Notes: generated from the sequence alone by a model not told the origin. 64,000 nucleotides of DNA from Podocnemis expansa (GCA_007922195.1 ML682067.1:2122357-2186356); one strand, 5' to 3'. Counted from the stretch's first letter, positions 1 through 11,929 are shown. Numbers and translations: made by a program.

Positions 1-649
1 TAAAGTCAGAATATCTTCTTTTCCTCCTTAGAACCTGCATAGCAAAATAAATATTTTTGTTAGGAATAAGAGTATAGTTGGTATATAGTCTTAGTGTTTT
101 TGTTTTTGTTTTTGTTTTAAAAGAAGCGCTAAGTTAAAGTTAGACAAATTTTGTGTGGGGGAATATGCCAAACAAGCCTGTTTTAAAAACTGTGCCACAT
201 GACTTTGCTCCTTCTTGGTGGGTGACAAGCACCAACACAGTTTATACTGTTTAGGTGAGTACCACATAGTCTCCCAGTACTCCATCTATTTCTCCTTCCC
301 AACAAGAACCCAAGAGGTGAGACAATTCAGGCTTTGAAATTCCTAGTGGAAGAAGCAATGCATCCATGTGCACGCCAAGAGGTGGCACTGTTGTATCCAC
401 TCTGGCAACTCCAGCATCACCAATTGCACTGGGATGGTGGCTCTGATGGCACCAGCCAAAATGTGTGAAAAGAACATGGCCACGAGCACAGGGGTGGATC
501 CCCAAGAGGAACCACCTCTAAGTGCTGTGTTCCCTCCATGAGCTGTGAGCAATTGGGTGAGAAGCCATGTATGATAAAAATGGGGGAAAAAAGTCAAAAC
601 ACATTGACACTACCAGTTCAACCACCTTTGGAGCTACCATGGACTAGAC

Positions 650-1337
650 CAGTGGTTCCCAACCCTTTTCAGGTGGGGGATCCTTTTTAACAAAAAAAAA
701 AAAAAAAACTTTGCGGCCCCCCCTGGCTGATTACGTAATCTGGCCTGCGTGGGCAGACTCTGGCCCATGCTACTCTGGCAGCACCACTGGGCCAGCTGGC
801 AAGCAGCACCGCCGCCACCATGGCTCATGCTGCTGGGGAGCCAAGCTATGACTCATGCTGGTGGGGAGCCAAGCTATGGCAGCTATACAGGGCTGGATTC
901 TGGTGTTCGTAGGCCCTAGGCACTTTTACTCCAAAATGTGCAAAAAGAGGGGTGAACGCCAATTGAATTACGTTGATTGCCATGATGCATTTTAAACTAT
1001 TCTAATGCTAACCCACGTGATAGTCCTTATTTTTCTGCATTTTTAATCTTTTCCCCTCCTTTGTAGGCCCTAAAAAATTTCATAGGCCCTAGGCACTGTA
1101 CCTACAGTGCCTAATGGGAAATCCGGCACTGCTGCTATGGCCCCTTGCCCTTGCCAGGCAGCTGCCATGGCCCCATCCCCCTGCCAGGATCCAGCCGTGG
1201 GAGGGGAGAGGCAGCACTGGCAGGGAGCATCGGGGCTGTAGCTGGACTCCGGCCCTGGTAGGGAGTGGCTCCGCGGACGCCCGGTAACATGTCCATGGAC
1301 CCCCAAGGGTCCCCAGACCACACGTTGGGAACCACTG
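650..1337. mobile_element. hAT-like non-autonomous DNA transposon
   Basis: The ends are inverted repeats: left CAGTGGTTCCCAACC, right GTTGGGAACCACTG. They are flanked by imperfect 8-bp direct repeats, gactagac (642-649) and gatgagac (1338-1345), 6 of 8 matching. Eight-bp duplications and CAGNG termini are typical of the hAT superfamily. There is no transposase frame. The interior is GC-rich, with an A-run near 690 and a second element inserted at 888. Termini resemble those of the element at 17204. Confidence 0.65.
888..1131. mobile_element. second hAT-like element nested in the first
   Basis: It starts CAGGGCTGGATT and ends AAATCCGGCACTG, an imperfect terminal inverted repeat. Both ends continue into 'taggccctaggc/gtgcctaa' segments. 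Flanks cagctata (880-887) and ctgctatg (1132-1139) agree at 6 of 8 positions, as expected for an old hAT target duplication. Its AT-richer interior contrasts with the GC-rich host element. No coding capacity is visible. Confidence 0.5.
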
Positions 1338-1345
1338 GATGAGAC

Positions 1346-1979
1346 CATCACCAAATTTGCCTTATCTTGTACCTAGACCAGGCTGTTTATTGCCATTAAC
1401 CCCCATGACAGAGCTACAGCTGATGGAGGACTCCATGCACACAGAAGACACAGAGTACATTATGACTCTCACCTCCAGTTGATGAATCGCTATTACTGCA
1501 CCATTGACCAGGTATCACCATATCTTACTACTGTACTACCACCAGCCCCACAACCTCTTTTGTCCTTGCAGCATCCTCTGGGCCCGCTTACACCAACACC
1601 ACCACCTGCTCCCAGAACTATCAATTTGTCTTCTCAGCCAGCACAGCACTTTTCCCCAGAATGCTGCCTTCATCAATATAACACACCCCTGCAAGTGCCA
1701 CTACAACAACAGTGGTTTAGGTACCCTCAGGGCCCATCCACCACACTGGCCACAAAACCTAGTGGCAGGGATGGGAACCATACTACAACTGGGCAACAAT
1801 CTCTCATCCCCCATCAGTATATACCACACCACTGATATTTGGACAACAGCCAGGGGCTGTGTCATTGCTGATACCAAGAGGACCGACTGATCTGCCTCCA
1901 ACAGAATTTTCTTCATCACTAGATGAGACCATCATTCCACCGTCTATATTTCCACCAGATTATCAGGATATCCTAAGGT
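1346..1979 (+). pseudogene. older DIRS-type element, 5' gag remnant (left of nested insertion)
   Basis: In scattered frames the translation is His/Pro/Tyr-rich, then Ser-rich, ending in SSSLDETIIPPSIFPPDYQD near 1915-1970. This resembles the gag-like ORF of vertebrate DIRS elements, and the younger copy next door has DYKQF at the matching place (about 3680). Stops and frame changes show it is dead. The frame is cut at about 1979 by the younger DIRS copy and resumes at 8007. Assignment rests on that alignment and on remembered DIRS gag sequences. Confidence 0.55.
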
Positions 1980-2160
1980 TCTTCTTCGAATGGTGTCCCG
2001 TGGTGCTCCACCTTAAGTCAGATAGCATCCCTGCGCTGCACCATACCACAGTCTTCAGAGCAGTAATCCCAGCACAGCACTTGCACAGAAGGTGTCTTGT
2101 AATGGCCTCAGCGCGGCTTCAGCGCGAGCACATCCCTCTCCCCTCAGTTCCTTTCAACCG
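1980..2160 (+). repeat. left inverted terminal repeat of DIRS element
   Basis: This segment reads as the reverse complement of about 7800-7975. Shared blocks include 'gtcccgtg.tgctccacctt', 'cagtcttcagag.agtaatccc' and 'cttgcacagaagg'. By eye the match runs over roughly 170 bases with scattered substitutions. An A-rich stretch follows at 2224-2270. Confidence 0.8.
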
Positions 2161-2465
2161 TCCCCAGCTGAACATCAGAGTCCTCTCGTTCCAGTCTCCT
2201 CAGAGCAGAAAACCTGTTTTGGCAAAAAAAACCAAAAAACAAAAAACAAAAACAAAAAAAAAAAAAAAACCACAGAGGAATTAGTCATACTTACCTATAG
2301 TTTACCTCAGTTTTACCTTCTTTTAAATAATTAATTAATTAGTTGCCTCAGTATTTTTCTTTAAAAATAAATAAATAAAAGAGAGAGAAAAGAAGAGAAG
2401 AAAGAAAGGCAAAGAAGATAAGACAATTAAACATCATATCATATTCTCTGGGTTGTAAGAGATGT

Positions 2466-4290
2466 TTGTTATGCAAAGAGGCAATGCCTGCCTCCGATGG
2501 CCATTCGCATTGTGCGCGATGCCTCGGAGAGTCTCATGTTACACAGAACTGTAACCATTGTTCCAACTTAAGCGCTAGAGCTCGTAAAGACAGAGAGCTT
2601 TGTTTAAAAATTCATTTAATGGAGAAGTCTCGCCATCTGGCTTCTGATCCAGGGGTAGGTAGCCTGCCTAAGAGCCCTGCGCCTTTGAGGGAAGAAAGGC
2701 AAGCTTCCTCAACCCATGAAACTGTGACACCCAAAAAAGGGTCTCTCGCCACTACATAAAAATATGGCAGATACCACCCATGAGGCTACAGGTTCTTCGG
2801 GTGAATCTAATGCCATGATTCCTTGAGCTTTGAAAACAGCTTGGGATGGTAAAACACCTTCTCATATAAAAAACATGGCACCACCGAGACATATGGCATG
2901 GACAAAGACAGAGAGCCGCCCTCCGGAGCATTCCCCGGAACCGATAAAAGTGCCGAGCTCAGACGCTGCACTGCTTGCAGGTGCCAAGCTGGCTAATACA
3001 ATGTGGCAAGATGTGGCACCGCAAAGCCTTCTGTGTATGGATCCGTCCTTAAATATACCTCACCCCTCAGAACCAGCACAAAATAATGACGCTCCTCTGT
3101 CAGTACACTCTAATTCTCATCTCATTGATATGACTCCTTCACTGAGGAGAACACTGTCCCTTTCACTGCTCCCCCTCCCCCTCCATAAAAAGAACCATAA
3201 AGAACATCATTTAGTCTCTCCTCATAGACCAGAGATTCATTCATTGCAATCACCTAGTGCTTATTCATCTACCCAATCTTCCTACTACCACTATAGTGAT
3301 CGGGGGCATGCCAGACTTCCTTGTCATCACTGATCTGCTACCAGAGATAGCAGATACAGCAGATCCTGTACTCCAGATTACTTTTACTGGCACAGATATC
3401 ATTATCATCACAGACCTCCTTGCTGCTATCCTCATTCTCACCATCACAGCAGCGACAGATGTAGGAGATCTCATTCCTCCCGGGGACACCATTATAGACA
3501 TGAGAGTCCTCATGGAGTTGTTAATAGATCACCTCCCACATCTCCCATGACTGCTTCTTCAAAACCATCACTGTATGCTCCATCTATTACCACAGTGCAC
3601 TATCGCGATACACATCCATCACTACATGAGACATCTCCATCACCTGATGCTCTCATCCCATCTATGTCTCTTCCTCTTGATGACTACAAACAATTTAACG
3701 AACTTGTCAGGAGAGTCGCTCAAGATCTAGAAATATCTCTTGAAGAAGTATCAGAATCTCAACATAAATTGTTAAAAATATTACAGTCTACAGCCTCATC
3801 CAGAATAGCTATTCCTATGGACGATGCTATAATAGAGCCTGCCAATGCTGTTTGGCTAACTCCAGTATCCATTCCACCTACTAATAAGCATACAGACAAG
3901 AAATATTACATTCCACCTAAGGGAATGGAATTTCTTTTTACCTGTCCCTCACCTAATTTGTTAGTAATTGAAGCAGCAAATCAAAGAGTAAAGCAACCCA
4001 ATTTCAGGCCCACCTCTACAGATAAGAATTGGAAGCACGTGGACCTCATGGGGAAGAAGGTATACTCTTCCTCGACCCTAATGGTGAGAGTAGCAAACTA
4101 TTTAGCTCTCCTTTCCAATTACAACTATTCTATATATGAAAAGCTTTCTAAACTAATACCTGACATGACAGACAACAGAAAAGAGCAGTACAAATCATTA
4201 ATTGCTGAGGGTCAGCTTGTAGCCAGAACTTCTCTACAGTCTTCATTGGATGTGGCTGACACTGCAGCCAGGACCACGGTTACACAATAG
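2466..4290 (+). pseudogene. DIRS gag-like ORF, broken
   Basis: The product would be the structural/nucleic-acid-binding protein of the retrotransposon. A Cys/His-rich N-terminal part (HCARCLGESH...NCNHC, near 2500-2560) is followed by RARKDRELCLKIHLMEKS. A Pro/Ser/His-rich middle (about 2830-3550) switches frame at least once. The longest intact piece is 247 codons (3547-4290), holding DDYKQFNELVRRVAQDLE and a conserved-looking KKYYIPPKGMEFLF. A stop at 2757, further stops before 2830 and the frame switch near 3260-3300 inactivate it. The same architecture recurs, more decayed, in the flanking older copy. Confidence 0.7.
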
Positions 4291-4699
4291 TAGTACGACA
4301 AGCTTCTTGGCTTCAGACTGCAGCACTCCCAAAAGACCTACAAAACAAAATAGAGGGCTTACCTTTTGACAAACATCAATTGTTTTCTGACAAAACTGAC
4401 CAGGTACATCACTCCATGAAAGATTCTACGGCCACCTTGTGTACCCTAGGAATATATGTACCAACACTTAAGAAAAAGCAATTTAGATCTCAGTCGCTCC
4501 AACAATGTTATCAGTTCTAGTATAATTATGAGTACTAACCTCAATATCGTACATGAAATTATGCATAGCAACAAAGAGGAAAACGAAGATCCTGTAAGCA
4601 TAAACAGATGTCTCAAACACCTTCTAATACTCAGCTTCCTCCTAAATCACAATTCTGATGGGTTGGTCAAGGACCTGAGACAACACCAATATTTACTAG

Positions 4700-6212
4700 T
4701 CCACCCACTTTAGATACTAATTTTGAATTTCACCTTAAGAAGTTTTATGCCACCTGGTCATCTATAACTTCAAATCAATAGCTCCTAGAAATTATTAGGC
4801 AAGGTTATGTAATTCCATTCACATCTATCTCCCCCACTATTCTCCTTCCCTATCCCTTTTTAAGGATCCCACTCACATCCAAGTGTTGCAGGAAGAAGCC
4901 TGACATCTAATTAGCTTGGGAGCTTTAGAACCTGTTCCTAAAGCATTTAAACAATCAGGCTTCTACTCTCACAAATTTGTGGTAGAGAAAAAAATGGGGG
5001 TTGGAGACCCATTTTGGATACAAGATCTTTAAATAGGTATGTTAGGCGACAAAAGTTTAAGATGGTGATGCTCAATTCCATAATCCCTATGTTGCAAAAC
5101 GGGGATTGGTTCTCAGCCCATGACCTTTAAGATGCCTATTTTTATGTGACTATATATCCTTCTCACAGGCATTTCCTTTTGGTTCATCATTCACAACCAA
5201 CACATCCAGTACAAAGTTCTTCTGTTTGGACTTTCAATGGCTCCTCAAGTATTTTCAAAAGTATTAGCAGTAGTCACTGCTGACCTCTGAAAACAAAGAG
5301 TTAAGATTTATCCTTACTTCAGTGACTGTCTCATAACAGCACCTACTCAAGAAGATGTGTCCTATGCTACCACTCTCATAATCTCTCTATTCCAGAATCT
5401 GGGTCTCAAAATAAACTTCGAAAAGTCTGCTCTAGTACCAATGCAGAGAATCGACTTCATCAGCACCGTTCAAAATTCCACCTCATGCAAAGCATACCTA
5501 CCTGATCCTTGTCATGCATCAATAAAAGATCTTGTAGACCTTGTTCAAGTTTCACCTACCATACCAACAAGGTCAGTACTTCAGCTCTTAGGCCCCATGG
5601 CCACATCAATCTCAGTTGTTCCTTATGCAAGACTAAAAATGAGGGCTTTGCAGTCGTGGCATGCAATGGTATACAAACACATCTGCACTCCCTTCAAAAA
5701 AATGCTTACAGTGCCCCCAGAGATCAAAATGTCTTTAAACTGGTGGAAAAATCCACACAACCTCCTTCAAGGAATTCCATTTGTTCGCTCTCAGCTGTCA
5801 TTCGTAATAACTACGGATGCTTTGTTAACGGGATGGGAAGCCCACCAAGACACATGGTCGATCCAAGGAAAATGGGAAACATCAGAACTACCACTCCATA
5901 TAAACATTTAGAGCTCAGAGCTGTCAGGTATGCATGTCAACATTTCCTTCCTACAATACAGGGGAACTCTATAAGAATCATGACAGACAATATAGCCTGC
6001 GTGTTCTATATAAACTGTCAAGGAGGGGTGAGGTCTCCATCGCTCTGTGCAAAGCTGTCAGGCTTTGGAATTGGTGTGTACGTCATTCCGTACGCATATC
6101 TGCCACCTATCTCCTGGGCAATCTAAATGTAATTGCCGACTCTCTGAGCAGAGTATTTCCCATCGCTCACAAGTGGCAGATAAATGACAGAGTACTATTA
6201 AGAATTTTTTAG
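4700..6212 (+). pseudogene. DIRS reverse transcriptase and RNase H, broken
   Basis: This would copy element RNA into DNA. Between 4730 and 5350 the frame is littered with stops, but 'QGYVIPF' and 'DFQWLLKYFQK' resemble the DIRS RT palm approach. The usual YLDD-type catalytic box appears as degenerate YFSDC (about 5320). A 184-codon open stretch at 5357-5911 covers RT thumb and connection. RNase H follows: TTDALLTGWEAH (about 5810), an ELRA segment (about 5910) and a shifted-frame MTDNIA (about 5980), matching the D-E-D pattern, ending near LNVIADSLSR (about 6125). At least two frame changes are needed, so it is dead. Confidence 0.7.
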
Positions 6213-6689
6213 AGGTGGGGTTACCCTACCATAGATCTCTTTACTACTTAAAACAACACAAAATGTCCATGCTTCTGTTCCAGGATGGGAATTGGTCTGG
6301 GCTCTCTAGGAGATGCATTTCTCCTAGACTGGTCCAAAAATCTTCTGTATGTGTTTCCACCAATTCCACTCATCCAAAGGGTCATCCAGAAACTGAGAAC
6401 AGATTGGGCAACTGTTATCTTGATAGCCCCAGCTTGGCCCAGACAGCCGTGGTTCTCCCAACTATGCAAACTATCCAAGTACAAACCGATCTGGTTTCCC
6501 CAAGTACTCAACCTGCTGTACCAGCACAGTGTAACCTCTTCTCACCCTCACATACAGATACTGCACCTGAAGGCTTGGTACCTAGTTGGTTCAAGAGGAC
6601 AGACTATGACTGTTCAGAACAAGTTCACTACGTTTTACTAAATAGCAGAAAGCCCACAACAAGGAAGTCGTACATACAAATATAGAAAA

Positions 6690-7642
6690 GGTTTCGTTGC
6701 TGGTTCCTTAGTAGAGAAGTCGTGCCAACATTTTCATCTTTTCCCCATATATTGGATTATCTCCTTGATTTGAAGCACTCAGCTCTGTCCAATAATTCGA
6801 TAAGTGTTCATTTGGCCGCAATTTCTACATTTCATGATGGTCTGCCAGATTCTTCTATTTTCAATCATCCTACAGTAAAACACTTCCTTACCAGTCTTCA
6901 AAAACTCTATCCCACAATATGACCATTAGCGTTACCATGGAACCTTAACCTGGTCCTTCGTTATTTAACTAAAGAACCCTTCGAGCCGATGGGTTCCTGT
7001 TTGTTATATATGTTGTCACTTAAGGTCTCATTCCTGGTTGCAATGACTTCTGTAAAGACAGTAAGCAAATTAAATGCTCTCAGATCTGGTCCTCCATACA
7101 TAACCTTCCACAGAGATAAAGTCACTGTCCATCCAGATCCATCATTCCTTTCAAAAATGGTTTCAGAATTCCATGTAAATCAACCAATTCATTTACCTAC
7201 CTTTTTTCCAAAACCACATCACATGAACCAAGATGCAATACTTCATACTTTAGACGTTAGGCATGCCCTTGCTTTCTACCTTGATAGTACTAGGTGCTTC
7301 AGGAAGTCGAACAAGCTTTTTGTGTCAATTGCTGAATGATCTAAAGGTACGCCTATATCAAATCGAGGACTATCCAACTGGATAAAAGATTGTATACATA
7401 CCTTCTACAACCGAGCTAACCAACAGATCACTTCTTCTGTCCGGTCTCATTTGACTCAAGCCACGGCATCCTCTACAGCGTTCCTCAAGAATGTTCCAAT
7501 AGTTGACATCTGTAAAGCAGCAATGTGGTCAACACCACATACCTTTACATTACACTATGCAATAGATCTAGCCTCTGCTGTTGATGCCAAAACAGGAAAA
7601 GCAGTTCTAGCCACTGTCCAGGACAACCCACCACCGTCTTGA
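6690..7642 (+). pseudogene. DIRS tyrosine recombinase, broken
   Basis: This enzyme would integrate the circular DNA copy. An N-terminal segment SVHLAAISTFHDGLPDSS (about 6800-6855) matches the core-binding part of DIRS recombinases. The catalytic domain runs from about 6985 to 7640 with stops at 6920 and 7337. The first catalytic Arg, expected in a (A/S)RRVSEL-like motif, is replaced by VKTVSKL (about 7040). The later HxxR appears as HLTQ (7448-7459). The nucleophile Tyr seems kept in HYAID (Tyr at 7556-7558). Two lost arginines imply inactivity even apart from the stops. Motif positions come from memory of the family. Confidence 0.7.
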
Positions 7643-7659
7643 AACAACAGCTATTCAGC

Positions 7660-8006
7660 CACCTGAGGTGGAGCACCACGGGACCCACTCGAATATTAGT
7701 TGCTCACCTGTAGTAAATGTTCTTCGAGATGTGTATACCCTGTTACTCCACCACCCTCCCATCCTCCCCTCCCCTTTGAGTTATATTTTTCAGATTCCGG
7801 TAACAGAGAAAGGAACTGGGGGAGAGAGGGGCACGCTGAAGCCGCACTGAGGCTGTCATGAGACGCCTTCTGTGCAAGCGCCGCCCCGGGATTACTTCTC
7901 TGAAGACTCTGTGGTGCAGTGCAGGGACGCTACCTGACCAAAGGTGGAGCAGCACGGGACACACATCTCAAAGAACAACAGTTACTATAGGCAAGCAACT
8001 AATATA
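7660..8006 (+). repeat. DIRS internal complementary region and right inverted terminal repeat
   Basis: 7668-7692 (ggtggagcaccacgggac...) is complementary to the left end (1984-2012). Directly after it, 7692-7736 (tattagttgctcacctgta...) is complementary to the extreme right end (7960-8004). The two complements abut as in the DIRS model, where this region templates joining of the two ends into a circle. 7800-7975 is the right copy of the inverted terminal repeat. The last 300 bases can therefore fold on themselves. Arms are diverged but easy to follow. Confidence 0.75.
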
Positions 8007-8620
8007 TATCAGGATTTCCTAAGGTCATGACAACAACCCTGAAACTGCCAGCAGAAAATGTTATGGAATTACAGGATGAATTCCTGGACATTCTTCTGGC
8101 AGCAGACCTATCGAGGATAGTGTTGCCAATTCACAAAGCCATCTTATAGGCAGTGCAAGCATTTTGCACACTCCAGTGTCTTGCATTCCATCACGCAAGC
8201 ACAAGGAGTGTAGGTACCTGATCCCAGTGACAAACATCAGTTTCTGTTCATGCACCCACTGCCAGACTCACTTGTGATCCAAGTAGTGATGCAACACGCC
8301 AGACAGCAACATCTCTGCAGACCAGCCCACAAAAAAGCTAGAGTAGATCTTGTTGGCAGCATGGTATATTCACCTGCCAGCATCCACTTCCATGTAGCCA
8401 GCTATCAAGCCATATTAACTAAATAGAACTTTCACTCTTATTCCAGGCTAGTGAAATTCTAGGCCTTGATGCCAGAAAAGAAGAGCAAGTGGAGTTCCAG
8501 GCCTTAATCAAGGAGGACAAACTGCTCTCCAAGATCTTGGTCCAGGTGGCAGTGGATGCAGCAGATACAGCAGCATGATCCATAGTATCTAATCTTATAC
8601 TATGATGACACTTGTGACTA
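8007..8620 (+). pseudogene. older DIRS gag remnant (right of nested insertion)
   Basis: After repeating TATCAGGATTTCCTAAGGT, the frame goes on with LKLPAENVMELQDEFLDILL, aligning to the younger copy's LEISLEEVSESQHKLLKILQ (about 3735). Later come KKARVDLVGSMVYSP and a VDAADTAA-like end (about 8330-8580), matching WKHVDLMGKKVYSS and DVADTAA of the younger copy. Many stops and shifts are present. Together with 1346-1979 it shows that the younger element landed inside this gag. Confidence 0.6.
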
Positions 8621-9479
8621 CAGGCCTCCAGGTTCCTAGAAGAGATTCCAACAACCCTAGAAAATTTGTCATTTGACGACAAAATGCTTCTCAGCGACAA
8701 AACAGAAAACGTTCACTTCTTAAAGGACTACAGGACTACACTTCAAACATTGATCCTTTATACCCCAGCACCCATGAGATTCCAACATAGGCAGGTATAT
8801 TGACTTTGGTACGAATCCCAACCCATGTATCAAGTCTATCAGCCTTACCTTCCACATCCACAGGAGCAATGCCAATGCCTACAATGCTCACAACACTCCT
8901 AATCCTGCCACACCTGTGACCTCTACCTCTCACTACTGCCCATAAGAACATCTTTCAATGGTAAGAAACCCCCAGATGGAACATCTTTGTCTTAGCAACA
9001 AACAGCAAACTCCCACTCTTTTTCTTCAGGGTTGTTAGGAAAGGGATAAAAGGGGGATGCCTTCCTCATCCAATGGATTCCAAGTATCCTGTAGGACTTT
9101 CCACCCACTCTGCTCATTCCTCAAGTGCTCAAAAAGTTGAAACAGGACTATGCATAGGTTATACTCAGAACATCATTGTGGCCCAGGCAACACTTGTACT
9201 TAGACCTACTACATCTATCAACCAGCCCTCCAATTCCTCTCTCCCTCCTACCAAACTTACTCAACAGCACAGCCACATCCAACGTTCCAGCCCTGCACCA
9301 CTCCACATTACAGTTTGGTATTTGGATGGGGCTGACAAGTAGAAAATACATGTTCCTCCTCAGTGCAACAGGCACTCGCACACAGTTGATGCCCCACAAC
9401 CAGAGCTTGCTATCGAAGCAAATGGCAATGCTTTACTCAGTGGGCTTCAGTTAGCCATCACTCCTTATCAGCTATGCCT

Positions 9480-9890
9480 GTTTCAATTGTCCTACACTGC
9501 CTCCTCCACCTATGATGGTCAGGCCTCCATAAAAGTTCATCTAGCAGGCATTAGCACCTTTTCCCCACCTGTGGATGACTCTTCACCCAATCACTACTAG
9601 ATCTCTTTTGGAGGTTACTTAACTCATTCCCAACTGTTAGGAACCCCACCTCAGGCTGGGACCTCAATCTAGTCCTTTCAGTATTCACAAAGCCATCCTT
9701 TGAACTCCTATGCTCCCGCTCCCTTATCAATATGCCTGAAAATAATCTTCCTTGCGGCTGTTACCTCAGCTCAACAGGTTAGTGAACTAGTGGCCATGAT
9801 GGCAGATCTCTCCTTTACTGTCTCTGTGACTTCATTCAAAGTTTCTTCCTGAGGTGGCCTCCCAGTTCCACCTCAACCAAGACAGGAGGG
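9480..9890 (+). pseudogene. older DIRS tyrosine-recombinase remnant
   Basis: In shifting frames the translation shows SIKVHLAGISTFSPPVDD (about 9525-9580), then GWDLNLV-like and a LAAVTSAQQVSELVAMMAD-like block (about 9750-9800). These correspond to the recombinase core-binding segment and the first-Arg motif, where QQ replaces RR. The C-terminal half with the Tyr is missing. Between about 8620 and 9480 most RT sequence appears deleted; what remains there is Pro/His/Ser-rich and unassigned. Confidence 0.5.
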
Positions 9891-9944
9891 AAAGATGGAG
9901 AGGGTCACAACTGCCCTGTTCACTGCTCTCCTGTGAAGTTCTGG

Positions 9945-9997
9945 ACAATGTGGAAAACAGGATACTGCATTAGATGGCCCCTTAGTCTGGTACAGTA
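9945..9997 (+). mobile_element. CR1-type LINE 3' end fragment
   Basis: 'acaggatactgcattagatggccccttagtctggtacagtatg' matches the usual 3' region of reptile CR1 copies (agatggaccattggtctgaccc.gtatg), as does the longer copy ending at 15170. Only about 50 bases are recognisable. Confidence 0.5.
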
Positions 9998-11929
9998 TGT
10001 TTGGTTTTTATGCTCTTATTACTCATTCTGCAGCCTTGATACAACACACTGATTTTGCAAAATCAGAGGAGCACTGTGAAAGCATGTATCATGATAGGTG
10101 ATACATTGGGCTTCTGAGGCTGTCACAAATCTTTTGAATAAAGATGAGGTTTCCTTCTTAAATTGTGGGTTTATTATTAAATATGCATACCTACTTCACT
10201 ACCTGAATGCTGTCTGCAGTTACACAGCACCAGCTTACTCCATTCCAAAATGTATGTTGGAGCTAAAGTGTCACACATCATTAAGCATTTTAATATTTTC
10301 TTTACTCCGGTTCTTGAGATAGAATTAGAAATATTGTCAATGATTTTGGCTTTTCAGCCTTTATTATCAGTGCTTGCTGGATGTGGATATTTCTAATTTC
10401 CCCACGAGATCTGAAATAGAAAAGGTTACTCTGCTTAATGAAGCATGAACAAAGCCAGGGTGCAAACATTATGTTATATTAGTAAAGCTGAATACAAATG
10501 CCAGTACTGTATGACTTACTCATGGCCTTTCTAGACAGCAGAATACAAAGAACAGAATAATATTATGATTGATAACGGTAATTGCTAGCTGCAGTGTTGC
10601 TCCCCTTTTCTCAAGATGCTGTGGACATTTTCTCTTTAACAACTTGGCTATCTTACTCTGTTGCTTCTACCACTTTTTCTCTGAAACCATGTGTTCCATT
10701 TTTTAAATAGATCCTTATTAGTCCATGGCTAAAACCGGCATTCTCTTTTATGCAAAAGGAGGATTATAGAGACTAACCACCCTGAAAATGCATGATGGGG
10801 CTTTAAATAAATATATAATTCTGTTTGAAAGTCAGAGGGATAACATTAAGAAACCATCAGCCATGTGTGGGAGAGAGGAAGTGAGACTAGGTTAAGCATT
10901 TGCTTGGTATTAAAGCTGGAGTAATGGAAATGCTATAACATTAAAAGTAAATGAGACCGTGAAAGCGAGAGAAATGAACCAAACACGAGTGACTAGATTT
11001 TAGTGATGGAAAATGCAGTGCTCAAATGTGTTGGTAGTCCTTAGCAAAGCACGACAATACTCAAACTGCCTTTTCACACAGGACCCGTTATTTGTGCCCA
11101 GCACAACCAAAGAAAATAAGAGCCAAGGGCTTTCTCTCTCCCTGTGTTTGATAGACCTGCAAGGGAGCAAGACAACAGCGGAAAGGACAAGGGCACTTGT
11201 CAAGAGGTGGTTAGAGGAAAAGCAAAGCTGAGGAAACTGCCAGAACTGAGGAACTTCCTCACTTCTACTACAAAAACCATCTGTGGTTTCAAAATGTCAG
11301 ATAGTCCCTTTATCGTTTTTTTCTCGGTGACCATGGAAACCATGTGCAGTTGTAGGAGGCCAAATAGGAGCCACCAGATTAGTATCTAACAAGCTGGGAG
11401 ATTAAGAAATGATGGGATTGTCAGCATAGCAGCTGGGGCATGATAGCAAAGTACCACTACATTTCCCCACTTTGATTACTGAGAAAACCAGGACTATTTT
11501 AGTGTTTTCAGAGTATTAAGGAGAGGGCAAAGAAAGTTTCTGAAGGTCTGTGGGTAGGTGATAGTTCTAAAACAGTGATCCCTAAACATACAATAAGCAA
11601 ACCAGAGAAAACATAGCAAGACACATAAGTGAAATTTAAGATACTCTCTGACAATAATGAGTGGGTTGTGAGTTAGTGAAAGAAGTGACTGGGAATGAGC
11701 ATAGAATCCCTGCATGCTTTTATATTGCTCCCATTCACTTCTGTGAAGAAGCCATGTGTAAGACACTGTGAAATGATGTACATGGATACTCTTGCTGCTA
11801 AAGCACAGGCTGTTGGAGCAGGATTCCTAGATTCTGATCCCAGTTCAACCACAATCTTCCTGTGATGTTTAGCAAATTATGTAGGTGAAAATTTTCAAAT
11901 GTGGCCACTGATTTAGGGTGCTGAAGTAC

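Larger units (their letters stand above)
1980..8006 (+). mobile_element. DIRS-type tyrosine-recombinase retrotransposon, nearly full length, inactive
   Basis: About 6.0 kb with the DIRS order: left terminal repeat, gag-like ORF with a Cys/His cluster, reverse transcriptase and RNase H, tyrosine recombinase, internal complementary region, right terminal repeat. The two ends are inverted repeats of each other rather than LTRs, and no integrase or aspartic protease was seen. DIRS elements are thought to integrate through a circular DNA intermediate cut by the recombinase. All ORFs carry stops or frameshifts. It sits inside the gag of an older DIRS copy and is flanked by 19-bp direct repeats (1961-1979 and 8007-8025; 18 of 19 identical), which is unexpected for this order. 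Confidence 0.85.

Noticed and set aside
1859..2284. 141-codon frame ending in a Lys-rich tail
   Set aside because: It crosses the boundary between the older gag and the younger DIRS terminal repeat, and the Lys tail is an A-run.
1980..8006. Endogenous retrovirus or Gypsy-type LTR element
   Set aside because: The termini are inverted, not direct. There is a tyrosine recombinase in place of the integrase, and no protease or envelope-like frame.
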